64,000 bases of DNA, from contig NZ_HG322949.1 in the NCBI RefSeq assembly GCF_000723165.1, forward strand, positions 5,104,580 through 5,168,579, given 5' to 3'. The position numbers and the translations under genes are program-made. The stretch's first letter is position 1; the number at the start of each line of letters is the position of its first letter. This stretch comes from Janthinobacterium agaricidamnosum NBRC 102515 = DSM 9628 (GTDB taxonomy: Bacteria > Pseudomonadota > Gammaproteobacteria > Burkholderiales > Burkholderiaceae_D). This document shows, piece after piece, positions 27,332 to 37,344 of this stretch. Under the pieces are notes generated by a model. That model was not told where the DNA came from. It worked only from the letters and a program-made list of their open reading frames with translations, and ran no database searches.

Positions 27332-28519
27332 ATGACATTTAATCTGAACAAGAAGCAAGGCATCACCATCGGCGCCATTGCCGCCATTGGCCTATTGCTG
27401 GCCGGACTGATACTCGGCACCGCTAACACCACGCACGAAGCACCGGCGCCAGTCGCCGAAGCCGAGGCCAAGGCCGGCCACCATGAAGAAGGCAAGGTCG
27501 CATTGAGCGACGCCAGTATCAAGGCGGCCGGCATTACCCTAGCCGCCGCCGGTCCGGGGCGCATCAAGACCAGTATCGCCCTGCCCGGTGAAATCCGCTT
27601 TAATGAAGACCGCACCGCCCACGTCGTGCCGCGCCTGGCCGGCGTGGTCGAGCTGGTGCACGCCGACCTCGGCCAACTGGTCAGGAAGGGCCAGATCCTG
27701 GCGGTGATCGCCAGCACCGGCTTGTCGGAACAGCGCAGCGAATTGCTGTCGGCGCAACGCCGCCTGAGTCTGGCGCGTTCGACCTACGAACGGGAGCACA
27801 AGTTGTGGCTAGAAAAAATCTCGGCCGAACAAGATTATCTGCAGGCCCGGCAAGTGTTGCAGGAAGCGGAAATCGCGGTGCAAAACGCCAGCCAGAAACT
27901 CAGTGCGCTGGGTGCCAGCGCGGCCGGACCCGGTGCGCTGAACCGTTATGACATCCGCGCACCGTTCGACGGCATGGTGCTCGAAAAACATATCGCGCTG
28001 GGCGAAGCGGTCAAGGAAGACGCGAACATCTTCGTCATTTCCGACTTGTCGACGGTGTGGGCCGAAATCGCCGTGCCGGCCAAGGACTTGAATACCGTGC
28101 GTGTCGGCGGCCAGGTCGCCATCAAGGCCAGCGCGTTCGACGCCAGCGCCAGCGGCACCATCACCTATGTCGGCGCCTTGATCGGCGAACAGACCCGCAC
28201 CGCCAAGGCGCGTCTCACGCTGGCCAATCCGGCGATGGCGTGGCGGCCCGGCCTGTTCGTCACGGTGGAAGTGGTGTCCGGCGATGCCGACGCGGCCGTC
28301 ACGGTGGCCAGCGACGCGATCCAGAGCATCGAAGACAAACCGGCCGTGTTTATCAAGCTCGCCGACGGTTTCAAGGCCACCCCGGTGACGCTGGGACGCA
28401 GCGACGGCAAGCTGACGGAGATTACCAAGGGATTGCCGGCCGGCGCCGTGTATGCGGCCAGCGGCAGCTTCGTGCTCAAGTCCGAGCTGGGCAAGGCCGG
28501 CGCCAGCCATGAACATTGA
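27332..28519 (+). CDS. czcB: CzcB-type periplasmic adaptor
   Basis: A 395-residue membrane-fusion protein. An N-terminal membrane segment (about 10-30; ITIGAIAAIGLLLAGLILG) is followed by a short acidic/His stretch and a barrel-sandwich/coiled-coil core (VVPRLAGVVELVHADLGQLV, LSEQRSELLSAQRRLSLARS, YDIRAPFDGMVLEKHIALGE). The C-terminal MP domain includes YVGALIGEQTRTAKAR. It links CzcA to CzcC. The long His-rich N-terminal metal domain found in some CzcB proteins is reduced to HHEEG. Confidence 0.9.
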   Translation: MTFNLNKKQGITIGAIAAIGLLLAGLILGTANTTHEAPAPVAEAEAKAGHHEEGKVALSDASIKAAGITLAAAGPGRIKTSIALPGEIRFNEDRTAHVVPRLAGVVELVHADLGQLVRKGQILAVIASTGLSEQRSELLSAQRRLSLARSTYEREHKLWLEKISAEQDYLQARQVLQEAEIAVQNASQKLSALGASAAGPGALNRYDIRAPFDGMVLEKHIALGEAVKEDANIFVISDLSTVWAEIAVPAKDLNTVRVGGQVAIKASAFDASASGTITYVGALIGEQTRTAKARLTLANPAMAWRPGLFVTVEVVSGDADAAVTVASDAIQSIEDKPAVFIKLADGFKATPVTLGRSDGKLTEITKGLPAGAVYAASGSFVLKSELGKAGASHEH

Positions 28520-28537
28520 TGCGGAAAGGTCAACAGC

Positions 28538-31500
28538 ATGTTTGAACGATTGATACGCTTTGCCATCGAGCAACGATGGCTGGTGATGCTGGCGGTGGCC
28601 GTGATGGCTGGGCTGGGCATCTACAATGTCCAGAAACTGCCGATCGACGCGGTGCCGGACATCACCAATGTGCAAGTGCAAGTCAACACGCAGGCGGCTG
28701 GTTATTCTCCGCTGGAAACCGAGCAGCGCGTGACTTTTCCGATCGAAACGGCGATGGCAGGTTTGCCCAACCTGGAACAAACCCGTTCGCTGTCGCGCTA
28801 TGGCCTGTCGCAAGTGACGGTGATCTTCAAGGATGGCACCGATATTTATTTCGCGCGCCAGATGATCAACGAGCGCTTGCAGCAAGCGAAGGAAAAGCTG
28901 CCGGCCGGCACGGTACCGGCGATGGGACCGGTTTCCACCGGCCTCGGTGAAATCTACCTGTGGACGGTGGAAGCCAGGCCCGGCGCGAAAAAGCCGGACG
29001 GCACGCCGTACACGCCGACCGACTTGCGTGAAATCCAGGACTGGATCATCAAGCCCCAATTGCGCAACGTTAGCGGCGTCACGGAGATCAATGCCATCGG
29101 CGGTTACGCCAAGGAATACCAGGTTGCGCCGCTGCCGGAAAAACTGGCGTCGTACGGCATGAGCTTGCAAGATATCGTCACCGCGCTGGAGCGCAACAAT
29201 GGCAACGTCGGCGCCGGTTATATCGAAAAACGCGGCGAGCAATTATTGATACGCGCGCCGGGCCAGGTGCGTTCGATGGACGATATCCGCAACATTATTC
29301 TTGGCAATGTCGAAGGCGTGGTGATCCGTATCGGCGATGTCGCCGAGATCGGCATCGGCCGTGAATTGCGCACCGGCGCGGCGACCGAAAACGGCCGCGA
29401 AGTGGTGCTTGGCACGGTGTTCATGCTGATCGGCCAGAATAGCCGCACGGTATCGCAAGCCGTCGACAAGAAGATGCTCGACATCAACCGCACCTTGCCG
29501 GAAGGCGTGCACGCCGTCACCGTGTATGACCGCACGGTGCTGGTCGACAAGGCCATCAATACCGTCAAGAAAAACTTGCTGGAAGGCGCGATCCTGGTGA
29601 TCGCCATCCTGTTCCTATTCCTTGGCAATATCCGCGCCGCCATCATCGCCGCGACGGTGATTCCGCTGGCCATGCTGTTCACCTTCACCGGCATGGTCCA
29701 TTACCACGTCAGCGCCAACCTGATGAGCCTGGGTGCGCTGGACTTCGGCATCATCATCGACGGCGCCGTGGTGATCGTCGAAAACTGCGTGCGCCGGCTG
29801 GCCCATGCGCAAGAAAAAATGGGCCGTCCTTTGACGCGGGCCGAACGTTTCCAGGAAGTTTTTTCGGCCTCGCAAGAAGCCCGCCGGCCGCTGCTGTACG
29901 GCCAATTGATCATCATGGCGGTGTACCTGCCGATCTTTGCGCTGAGCGGCGTCGAAGGCCGCATGTTCACGCCGATGGCGCTGACGGTGGTGATCGCGCT
30001 GCTGGGCGCGATGGTCTTGTCGATCACCTTCATTCCGGCCGCCGTGGCGCTGTTCATCGGCGACAAGGTGGCGGAAAAGGATAATGTCCTGATGACTGCC
30101 GCCAAGCGCTGCTACGCACCGGCGCTGGATAAGGTGATGGGCAACACGCCGGTGCTGCTGGCCTTTGGCGCCGTGCTGGTGATACTGTCCGGCTTGCTGG
30201 TGACGCGCATGGGCAGCGAATTCGTGCCCAGCCTGAACGAGGGCGATATCGCGATCCAGGCGCTGCGCATCCCCGGCACCAGCCTGACGCAATCGCTGGC
30301 CATGCAGCAGCAGCTGGAAACCGCGCTGCTCCGGCGCCATCCGGAAATCGAGCGGGTGTTTGCGCGCACCGGCACGGCGGAAATCGCGTCCGACCCGATG
30401 CCGCCGAATATTTCCGACGGCTACATCATGCTGAAACCGCGCAGCCAGTGGCCGCAGCCGGGCAAGACCAAGGAGAAATTGCTGGAAGAAATACAGGCGA
30501 CGGCAGAAGGCTTGCCTGGTAACAACTACGAGTTTTCCCAGCCGATACAGCTGCGCTTCAACGAATTGATTTCCGGCGTGCGCAGCGATGTCGCGGTCAA
30601 ATTGTTTGGCGACGATATGGACGTGCTGGACGATACCGCCGCGAGCATCTCGGCGGTGCTGGCAAAGGTTCCCGGCGCGGCCGAAGTCAAGGTCGAGCAA
30701 ACCACCGGCTTGCCTATGCTGACAGTCAATATCGACCGCGAACAAACCGCGCGTTACGGCTTGAACATCGCCGACGTGCAAAACACCATCGCCACCGCGA
30801 TCGGCGGCCAGCAAAGCGGCACGCTGTTCCAGGGCGACCGCCGTTTCGACATCGTGGTGCGGTTGCCGGAAAACCTGCGCAACGATGTCGAGCAACTGAA
30901 ACGCTTGCCGATACCGTTGCCGCGCGGTGAAGGCGCAGACAAGCGCGCCAGCTTCATTCCACTGGGCGAAGTGGCCAGCCTGGAACTGGCGCCGGGGCCG
31001 AACCAGGTCAGCCGCGAAGACGGCAAGCGCCGCATCGTCATCAGCGCCAATGTGCGCGGGCGCGATATCGGCTCCTTCGTCGCCGACGCCGAGCTGAAAA
31101 TCCGCGAACAGGTCAAGGTGCCGGCCGGCTACTGGACCAGCTGGGGCGGCCAGTTCGAGCAATTGCAATCGGCCACGCACCGCTTGCAACTGGTGGTGCC
31201 GCTGGCGCTGTTGCTGGTGTTTATCTTGCTGTTCGCCATGTTCGGCAATCTCAAGGATGGTTTGCTGGTGTTTAGCGGCATCCCGTTCGCCTTGACCGGC
31301 GGCATCATCGCGCTGTGGCTGCGCGATATCCCGATGTCGATCTCGGCGGCGGTCGGCTTTATCGCGCTGTCCGGCGTGGCGGTGTTGAACGGGCTGGTGA
31401 TGATCGCCTTCATCCGCCAGCTGCGCGAACAGGGCCGCACGCTGGACCAGGCGATACGGGAAGGTGCGCTGACGCGCTTGCGGCCGGTGCTGATGACGGC

Positions 31501-31681
31501 GCTGGTGGCGTCGCTGGGCTTCGTGCCGATGGCGATCGCCACCGGCACCGGCGCCGAAGTGCAGCGGCCGCTGGCCACCGTGGTGATCGGCGGCATCCTG
31601 TCATCGACGGCGCTGACCTTGCTGGTGTTGCCGCTGCTGTACCGGCTGGCTTACCGGCGTGAAGAATCGTACGTCAAATGA
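28538..31681 (+). CDS. czcA: CzcA-type heavy-metal RND transporter
   Basis: A 1047-residue inner-membrane RND pump of the heavy-metal efflux (HME) class with twelve predicted membrane helices and two large periplasmic loops. The fourth helix has the HME1 signature DFGIIIDGAVVIVEN with acidic residues at D402, D408 and E415, the numbering reported for Cupriavidus CzcA proton-relay residues. This points to Zn/Co/Cd export rather than Cu/Ag, whose pumps lack this acidic pattern. It exports from the periplasm or cytoplasm through CzcB and CzcC using the proton gradient. The gap to czcB is 18 bases; no metal-sensing regulator gene is adjacent. Confidence 0.93.
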   Translation: MFERLIRFAIEQRWLVMLAVAVMAGLGIYNVQKLPIDAVPDITNVQVQVNTQAAGYSPLETEQRVTFPIETAMAGLPNLEQTRSLSRYGLSQVTVIFKDGTDIYFARQMINERLQQAKEKLPAGTVPAMGPVSTGLGEIYLWTVEARPGAKKPDGTPYTPTDLREIQDWIIKPQLRNVSGVTEINAIGGYAKEYQVAPLPEKLASYGMSLQDIVTALERNNGNVGAGYIEKRGEQLLIRAPGQVRSMDDIRNIILGNVEGVVIRIGDVAEIGIGRELRTGAATENGREVVLGTVFMLIGQNSRTVSQAVDKKMLDINRTLPEGVHAVTVYDRTVLVDKAINTVKKNLLEGAILVIAILFLFLGNIRAAIIAATVIPLAMLFTFTGMVHYHVSANLMSLGALDFGIIIDGAVVIVENCVRRLAHAQEKMGRPLTRAERFQEVFSASQEARRPLLYGQLIIMAVYLPIFALSGVEGRMFTPMALTVVIALLGAMVLSITFIPAAVALFIGDKVAEKDNVLMTAAKRCYAPALDKVMGNTPVLLAFGAVLVILSGLLVTRMGSEFVPSLNEGDIAIQALRIPGTSLTQSLAMQQQLETALLRRHPEIERVFARTGTAEIASDPMPPNISDGYIMLKPRSQWPQPGKTKEKLLEEIQATAEGLPGNNYEFSQPIQLRFNELISGVRSDVAVKLFGDDMDVLDDTAASISAVLAKVPGAAEVKVEQTTGLPMLTVNIDREQTARYGLNIADVQNTIATAIGGQQSGTLFQGDRRFDIVVRLPENLRNDVEQLKRLPIPLPRGEGADKRASFIPLGEVASLELAPGPNQVSREDGKRRIVISANVRGRDIGSFVADAELKIREQVKVPAGYWTSWGGQFEQLQSATHRLQLVVPLALLLVFILLFAMFGNLKDGLLVFSGIPFALTGGIIALWLRDIPMSISAAVGFIALSGVAVLNGLVMIAFIRQLREQGRTLDQAIREGALTRLRPVLMTALVASLGFVPMAIATGTGAEVQRPLATVVIGGILSSTALTLLVLPLLYRLAYRREESYVK

Positions 31682-31682
31682 A

Positions 31683-32180
31683 TCAAGGCTTCCGGTAGCC
31701 GCCTTCGATCCATTTGGCGGCGCTGGCGGCGCTTAACTTGAACCCGGCCGAGGTACGCACCTTGGCCAGTTGTTCGCCCTCCTGGTCGTAGGCGCTCAGC
31801 TCGGCGTACGGATGGTCTTCATCCGGCACGATGTCGAGCATGACCTTGATCTGTCCATCGTCAGTGCTGACGTACAAGGTCTTGTGCAATTGCGCGTGCA
31901 ATTGCTGTTCATGCCGGCGCAGCACTTCCGACGCGGTCTTGACCAGCGTATTGAAGGCGTTGACATCGAGCGGCTTCGGATTTTTCTTGTCGCGCCCCAT
32001 GGTCCACGGGCCGACCAGCGCCGGTTCCGGTTCGCCATCCTTGATCATGGCGACCGCCCAGCCTTCATCCTCTTCATTCTTGATGACGCGCGCGGTCCAG
32101 CCATTGCCTGCCCACAGGCGCGGTTCCTGGATCGGGGCGCCATCGTCCGGCTCGGGGATATCGGTGAATTCGGTACTCAT
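31683..32180 (-). CDS. Conserved hypothetical acidic protein
   Basis: A 165-residue cytoplasmic protein, rich in Asp and Glu, with WAGNGWTARVIKNEEDEGWA and PWTMGRDKKNPKPLDVNAFN near the front and a long amphipathic middle helix (TLVKTASEVLRRHEQQLHA). I do not recognise the family. The stop lies 1 base from the czcA stop, so the two genes converge. The start ATG at 32180 was chosen over a longer frame because the extra residues have no support. Confidence 0.7.
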   Translation of the reverse strand: MSTEFTDIPEPDDGAPIQEPRLWAGNGWTARVIKNEEDEGWAVAMIKDGEPEPALVGPWTMGRDKKNPKPLDVNAFNTLVKTASEVLRRHEQQLHAQLHKTLYVSTDDGQIKVMLDIVPDEDHPYAELSAYDQEGEQLAKVRTSAGFKLSAASAAKWIEGGYRKP

Positions 32181-32302
32181 GGGGGCAAACTCTATCAAGA
32201 TGGGGAGGCTGGCATGATAGTCGAAATCAGCCGGCCGCGCCGCATCATCGTGTGTTTACCACGAGCATTATTCCCGAAACGAATCCCTTAACGCCGGTCC
32301 AG

Positions 32303-32527
32303 CTACAAGGACATCGATGGCCGGCACGGCGGCCTGACCGGCGGGCCGGGCGGGCGCCGCTGCGGGTCGATGGCCGGACCCGGCGTATGGTAGCTGAATG
32401 GCGTGATGATGATCGGCGGAATCGCCGGCGGCGCGCCCTTCGGCCCTGAGCAATCCATCTGTGCGCTACGCTGGCGCATGGTATTCAGGGATATCGATTG
32501 ATCCCCGGTCGCAAAAAACACAAGCAT
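32303..32527 (-). CDS. Small proline-rich hypothetical protein
   Basis: A 74-residue reading frame with a good ribosome site (GGGAGG, about eight bases before the ATG at 32527). The C-terminal half is proline-rich (PPAIPPIIITPF, RRPPGPPVRPP). There are no domains. It may be genuine because of the ribosome site, but the length and composition also allow chance. Confidence 0.4.
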   Translation of the reverse strand: MLVFFATGDQSISLNTMRQRSAQMDCSGPKGAPPAIPPIIITPFSYHTPGPAIDPQRRPPGPPVRPPCRPSMSL

Positions 32528-32793
32528 TTTGAGCCTCCCTGAGTCTCCCTGCGCAAGTGCAGACATTCAGTATAGGACGCTATTACTCCAATACAAGTTA
32601 AATCGACCACATTGTTCATGCAGCGGTCTTGCAGAATATGCTCATCAAGACTCTTGAGGCATGGGCGCCGGTAAGGTAAAGTCATTGTCAACGCCGGCCC
32701 AGGCGCTCGATCATGCCGGGATGACTGGGACATGGCGCTATTTTTTCGCTGCCGGCCAACAGCGGCCCGTCCCCAAACAAGTTGACTTTGATC

Positions 32794-33261
32794 ATGACTT
32801 CATCCATCACCAGAAACCGGACCACCCTTTTGTCGGCAATTTTGCTGATCGCGATTGTTGCCTGTAGCAATGACTCAGAGCTCAGTGGTTCGATTGGTGA
32901 ACTCATACGGACACCGGACACGCAGAGCATTCGCCTGGCGGACGCTACCCGCTTCGAGTGGGATCAGGTCTACCTTTTCGCCCCTTATGCACCACGATCA
33001 GCGGTGTGCGGCACATTGCATATCTCCGTCAACGATTGCGCGCGTCTGGTTCCCTTTGAGTCCAGGGATGACGGGGAAATGTCGCTGGCCTTCCTGGCAC
33101 GCGGCCGCCTGGTTCATTATGCGCGGCACGACCGCAAGAATGGCGACTTCACTCCGCTGCCTGCCAGACAGCCCATTCCGGTCACATCCGCGGTATTTCG
33201 CGTCGTGCGCAAAGGCGTAGCGAGTGACCTGCCGGCCTGGCGCACACTTGTGCTGGAATGA
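32794..33261 (+). CDS. Lipoprotein of unknown function
   Basis: A 155-residue protein: the signal peptide ends in the lipobox-like IAIVAC, giving an acylated Cys near residue 24. The mature part contains RFEWDQVYLFAPYAPRSAVCG, a pattern seen in small exported proteins of unknown role, and one internal Cys pair. The start at 32794 was chosen because the longer frame adds four residues without a ribosome site. It is transcribed alone. Its 5' region (32528-32793) shows no other gene. Confidence 0.65.
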   Translation: MTSSITRNRTTLLSAILLIAIVACSNDSELSGSIGELIRTPDTQSIRLADATRFEWDQVYLFAPYAPRSAVCGTLHISVNDCARLVPFESRDDGEMSLAFLARGRLVHYARHDRKNGDFTPLPARQPIPVTSAVFRVVRKGVASDLPAWRTLVLE

Positions 33262-33502
33262 CACGCCATCGACAAGTTCCACCCCTGACAGGCAAAGGAA
33301 AATGGTGTTTTCCTTGTCACGATGGATACAAGGGAAGAACTCCGAAGCACGGCACGGCGGAATAATATTGGCATTCATCGGCTGGAAAAACCGTTCATGC
33401 CGCGGATCTGACGGCCTGTCGCACGGCGCTCGATCCAGGGAGCGGCGCTGGCTACAGTAGCAATATCGCCAACCGTAACACCACCATACTCAGGGGACCA
33501 TC

Positions 33503-33871
33503 ATGAAAAAATTCCTTACGCTCGTCATCGTCTTGTTGATCGCCATGCTGATGCTGAAATCGATAGGTTCCCATGACATGATGGTCCGCTGGGATGGCGA
33601 TGACATCGGCGGGCCGGCCGGCGCGCTGATCGCCATGCTGTTTGCCGGCGGCGGCCTGATCTTCGGCGTGGTGGCGCTGCTGTGCGCCGCGCTGTTCACC
33701 ATGGTCGTGCTGGCCGGCGTCAGTGTCTTGGCGGCAGGCATTATCGCCATGTGCGTGCTGCTGGCCGTGGCCTTCAGCGCACCGTTGCTGCTGCCGCTGC
33801 TGATCGTGGCCACCATCGTGTGGCTGGTCGCGCGTAACCGCAAGCAGCGCAATGCCAGCCAGGCTGTGTAA
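33503..33871 (+). CDS. Small hydrophobic membrane protein
   Basis: A 122-residue protein: an N-terminal signal-like helix (FLTLVIVLLIAMLML) and a long hydrophobic tract from about residue 40 with two or three more membrane segments, ending in a basic tail RNRKQRN. Function is unknown. A good ribosome site (AGGGGACC) precedes the start. The stop is three bases from that of the convergent GGDEF gene. Confidence 0.75.
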   Translation: MKKFLTLVIVLLIAMLMLKSIGSHDMMVRWDGDDIGGPAGALIAMLFAGGGLIFGVVALLCAALFTMVVLAGVSVLAAGIIAMCVLLAVAFSAPLLLPLLIVATIVWLVARNRKQRNASQAV

Positions 33872-33874
33872 ATA

Positions 33875-36800
33875 TTAATTTGCCGCCTGTTTACCGATCC
33901 AGCCGGAGCCGCCGCTGATACTCTGTTCGACCCGGTTGCGCCCGCCGCGCTTGGCGCAATACAGGGCCTGGTCGGCGCGCAGCAGCACCGAGTCGCAATC
34001 GGCTTCGGCGCCGGACATCGCGGCGATGCCGATGCTGACGGTGACCGCGATATTGCCGTAGCCATTGCTCAGTTGCAATGGCGTCTCGGCGATGTGGCGC
34101 CGCAGCCGCTCGGCGTACAGGCCGGCCGCCACGGTGTCGGTGCCGGGCAACAAGATCGCGAATTCCTCGCCGCCGACGCGTCCCAGGGTATCGACCTTGC
34201 GCTGGATTTGCCGCATCAAGCCGCCCAGGTGGCGCAAGACCGCATCGCCGACCGCGTGGCCATATTCATCGTTGATGTGCTTGAAGTAATCGATATCGAG
34301 CATCAATACACTGGCGCAGCTTTCGATTTCGCGCTGCAAGCGGGCTTGTTCATCATCGAGGCGCGCCATGAACTGGCGCCGGTTCGGCAAGCCGGTCAGG
34401 AAATCGGTGGTCGCCAGCAACAGCAATTCGGCGTTCATGCGTTTGCGTTCGGTAATATCGAGCGTCGACACGATGACAAAATCGAGGCTGTGTTCATGGC
34501 CCGGCATCACCAGCAAGGTCAATTCGTTTTGCCGTTCGACACCGTCGAGCCGCAAGAAACTGCTTTCGCATTCGAACAGATGGGCGCCGCGCGCCAGCGC
34601 CGCCAGCGTCCGCGCAAAACTTTCCATCGCGCTGTCGTCGAAATTTTGCGCCAGGCTCAGGCTGGCGATTTCGCCGGGTCCGGCCGCGCCGACCTGGGCC
34701 AGCGCCGCGGCGTTGACGTCGAGTATCCTGACCATGCCGGCCAATTCCTTCAAGCGCTGCGGAGCGGCCAGCAAGTGATGTTCCAGGTCTTGCACGCCGG
34801 ACAAATCGAGCTCGGCCAGCGCCTGGTTCAAGGCCGACCAATCCTGCTCCCACAAGGCGACCGGGGCATTGTCGTACAGGCTGCGGAAACGCGCTTCGCC
34901 GGCGCGCAGCGCCAGCGCCGATTGCGCCTGTTCGATCGCGATGCCGGTCAGGTGCGACGCTTCTTCGATCAAGGCAATATTGGTCCGGCTGGGCCGGTGC
35001 GCGCTGCGGTGGTAAATCGCGAACGTGCCCAGCAGCTTGCCGCTGGCGCCGCGTATCGGCTCCGACCAGCACGATCCAAGCTCGGCGCGCCGCGCCAGCT
35101 CGCGGTAGGCCGACCATAAGGGATCGCTGGCGATATCTTCGGCAATCACCCTTTTGCCACTGCGCAGCACTTGCCCGCAAGAACCTTGCAAAGTGTCGAG
35201 CGAATGGCCATGCACTTCGGCGTTAAAAAAAGCCGGCAGGCTGGGCGCGGCCCCGACCAGCAAATGCTTGCCCTCGGCATCGAGCAGCAAGATGCTGCAC
35301 AACATGCCGGGATTGGCCAACTCGACGCCCAGCACCACGTTTTCCAGCACCGCGCCCAGCGGCGCGCCGGTGGCCAGCAATTCCAGCACATGGCGCCGCG
35401 TCCGTTCGCGCTGCTCCACCTGGTTGCGCTCGGTGATGTCGCGGAACGACCATAGCCGCGCCACATCATTGCCCAGTTGCATGCTGCGGATGAATTGTTC
35501 AAATACCCGGCCGTCGCGCAGTTGCAGGATATCGCGCTGTTCGCGGTGGCCTTGCGGCATCTGCTGGCGGCCCAGGTTCAACGGCGCGGCTTGTTCCAGC
35601 TGCTGCTCCAGATAGTCGAACAAGGCGGAGCCGTTGGCTTGCCAATCGAGCGCATCGGGCACATGCCACAATTCGCGGAAGCGCCGGTTCGACGTAAAAA
35701 TCCGCCCCTCGATGGTATCGACCAGGATGCCGTCGACGGTCGAATCGAGTATGCTGCGCAGCATCGCCTGGCTGCGCTGCGACGCTTCCGCCATCGCCAG
35801 CAGGCTGGCCTGGCCATCGTTCAATTGCCGCGTCAGCAAACCAGCCTGGTGCAGCGCCGCCTTGGCGTGGAAGCGGCTGCGCGCCAGCAGCCAGGTCAGC
35901 ACCGTCAAGCCGAGGCTGAGCAGCACGCCGGCCCAGGCGATCAGGCGCGGCTTGTCGGTCACGGCCTCGTCGAAGCCGGGCAAGGCGCCGACCAGCACGG
36001 TCCAGCGGTGGCCGGCCAGCGCGATCTTTTGCTGCGCGGTGCGGCGCATGCCGTAGGCCGCGCCGGGCGCCGCGTCATACATGCGGCTGGCCTCGCTGAC
36101 CACGTCGCCATCGTAGATTTCCAGGTCCAGCAAGCTGGCATGGGCGCCGCTCAGGCCGGCCATCAAGTCGTCGATGCGGAACGGCGCAAAAATCCAGCCG
36201 AGCAAACCGCGCCGGCGCTGCGCCACCGTGGCCGACGGACGGCTGTTGTCGTAGGCCGGCAAGACGATCAGGAAACCGAATTGGCCGGCCCGGCCCGGCA
36301 GCGGCAAGCCGGCCGCGTCGTTGTCCTGCACCAGCCGTATCTTGCCGGTCATCGCCGCCTGCCCGCTGTCGCGCGCCCGCTCCAGCGCCGCGCGCCGCAG
36401 CGGCTCGGAATACACATCGAAGCCGAAGGCGCGCAAATTGCTGTCGTTGAACGGTTCCAGGAAAACGATGGGCGCATACAGCGCGCGCTGGCCGGCTGGC
36501 CGGATCGCATACTCGGGAAAACCTTCCGCCTTCAGCGCCGCGACATGCGCCTCGCGCGCGGCCAGCGGCACTTGCGGAATATAGCCGACGCCATGGATGC
36601 CGGGGAAATGCTGGTCGATGTGCTGCACGTCCAGGTAGGCATGGAAAGCCTGGCGGTCGATCACGCCGTTGCTGTTATACAAGCCCTGCACGCCATACAA
36701 GACTTGCAGATAAGTTTGCATGCGCGATTCCAGCTGTTGCACCAGCTCGCGCACCCGGTAATGAAAATCGGCTTGCACCTGCTGCTCGGCGGCATCGCGG

Positions 36801-36925
36801 GCACTGCGCCAGACACCCACCGTAAACCCCAGGCAAATGGCCAGCGTCAACACGGCGACAAACCGCGGCTGCATCCAGTCCGGAAATACGCGGATGGCGG
36901 TAGGCGGAGCGGCGGGTTTGTTCAT
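33875..36925 (-). CDS. Membrane GGDEF protein with CHASE, PAS and GAF domains
   Basis: A 1016-residue probable diguanylate cyclase. Order: membrane helix (about 18-38), periplasmic CHASE (about 75-270; VLYGVQGLYNSNG), membrane helix (about 325-350; WAGVLLSLGLTVLTWLL), a PAS region (about 395-510), a GAF-like domain (about 535-690) and a further PAS-like segment. The C-terminal GGDEF domain (about 855-1010) has the active motif GGEEF near residue 918. The inhibitory I-site RKVD lies exactly five residues before it, so product feedback is expected. It should make cyclic di-GMP in response to an external ligand. The start at 36925 was chosen because the longer frame gives a poor N-terminus. Confidence 0.9.
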   Translation of the reverse strand: MNKPAAPPTAIRVFPDWMQPRFVAVLTLAICLGFTVGVWRSARDAAEQQVQADFHYRVRELVQQLESRMQTYLQVLYGVQGLYNSNGVIDRQAFHAYLDVQHIDQHFPGIHGVGYIPQVPLAAREAHVAALKAEGFPEYAIRPAGQRALYAPIVFLEPFNDSNLRAFGFDVYSEPLRRAALERARDSGQAAMTGKIRLVQDNDAAGLPLPGRAGQFGFLIVLPAYDNSRPSATVAQRRRGLLGWIFAPFRIDDLMAGLSGAHASLLDLEIYDGDVVSEASRMYDAAPGAAYGMRRTAQQKIALAGHRWTVLVGALPGFDEAVTDKPRLIAWAGVLLSLGLTVLTWLLARSRFHAKAALHQAGLLTRQLNDGQASLLAMAEASQRSQAMLRSILDSTVDGILVDTIEGRIFTSNRRFRELWHVPDALDWQANGSALFDYLEQQLEQAAPLNLGRQQMPQGHREQRDILQLRDGRVFEQFIRSMQLGNDVARLWSFRDITERNQVEQRERTRRHVLELLATGAPLGAVLENVVLGVELANPGMLCSILLLDAEGKHLLVGAAPSLPAFFNAEVHGHSLDTLQGSCGQVLRSGKRVIAEDIASDPLWSAYRELARRAELGSCWSEPIRGASGKLLGTFAIYHRSAHRPSRTNIALIEEASHLTGIAIEQAQSALALRAGEARFRSLYDNAPVALWEQDWSALNQALAELDLSGVQDLEHHLLAAPQRLKELAGMVRILDVNAAALAQVGAAGPGEIASLSLAQNFDDSAMESFARTLAALARGAHLFECESSFLRLDGVERQNELTLLVMPGHEHSLDFVIVSTLDITERKRMNAELLLLATTDFLTGLPNRRQFMARLDDEQARLQREIESCASVLMLDIDYFKHINDEYGHAVGDAVLRHLGGLMRQIQRKVDTLGRVGGEEFAILLPGTDTVAAGLYAERLRRHIAETPLQLSNGYGNIAVTVSIGIAAMSGAEADCDSVLLRADQALYCAKRGGRNRVEQSISGGSGWIGKQAAN

Positions 36926-37344
36926 GACAGGATGAATTGTTTGACCGGTGAAACCCATCAAAACGTCGCAACGGCGGCCGGCAGGCTCCGCATTCCCAGC
37001 CACTATTGGTCAAGGATAACAATGATAGTACGTGACAGTGCACCGCCTTGCAATAAAGTGCATGTATAAAAACGACCACATGTATTCATTCAGCAAAACT
37101 GCTTTCATTGCATCGTCCGCCAGGCCCGCATGTGACTGGCAAGACGATAGGCGCCGCTGCCGGTCGCCACGGCATGACTTCCGATCAGCCCATCGCTAAC
37201 GTCGGGCGCCTTGCCGGCGCCGGCCTGCCTGGCCCCCGAGAATTGTTGCAATAATAGTACAATAAAAGAAAAGTTGGCACGCCATCGCCGGCATTCCGGA
37301 CTTTCCCCGACCGGCCTCGGGACGTGCGTCATCAGGAGTCTTCC
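36926..37344. other. Intergenic region
   Basis: This 419-base gap holds upstream sequence of the GGDEF gene and of the membrane protein at 37345. An AT-rich stretch at about 37240-37275 could contain the latter promoter. I see no convincing gene; a short minus-strand frame here has no ribosome site. Confidence 0.4.

Noticed and set aside
37105..37332. Minus-strand 75-codon frame in the gap before the membrane protein
   Set aside because: No ribosome site, no domain, and it runs through an AT-rich probable promoter.
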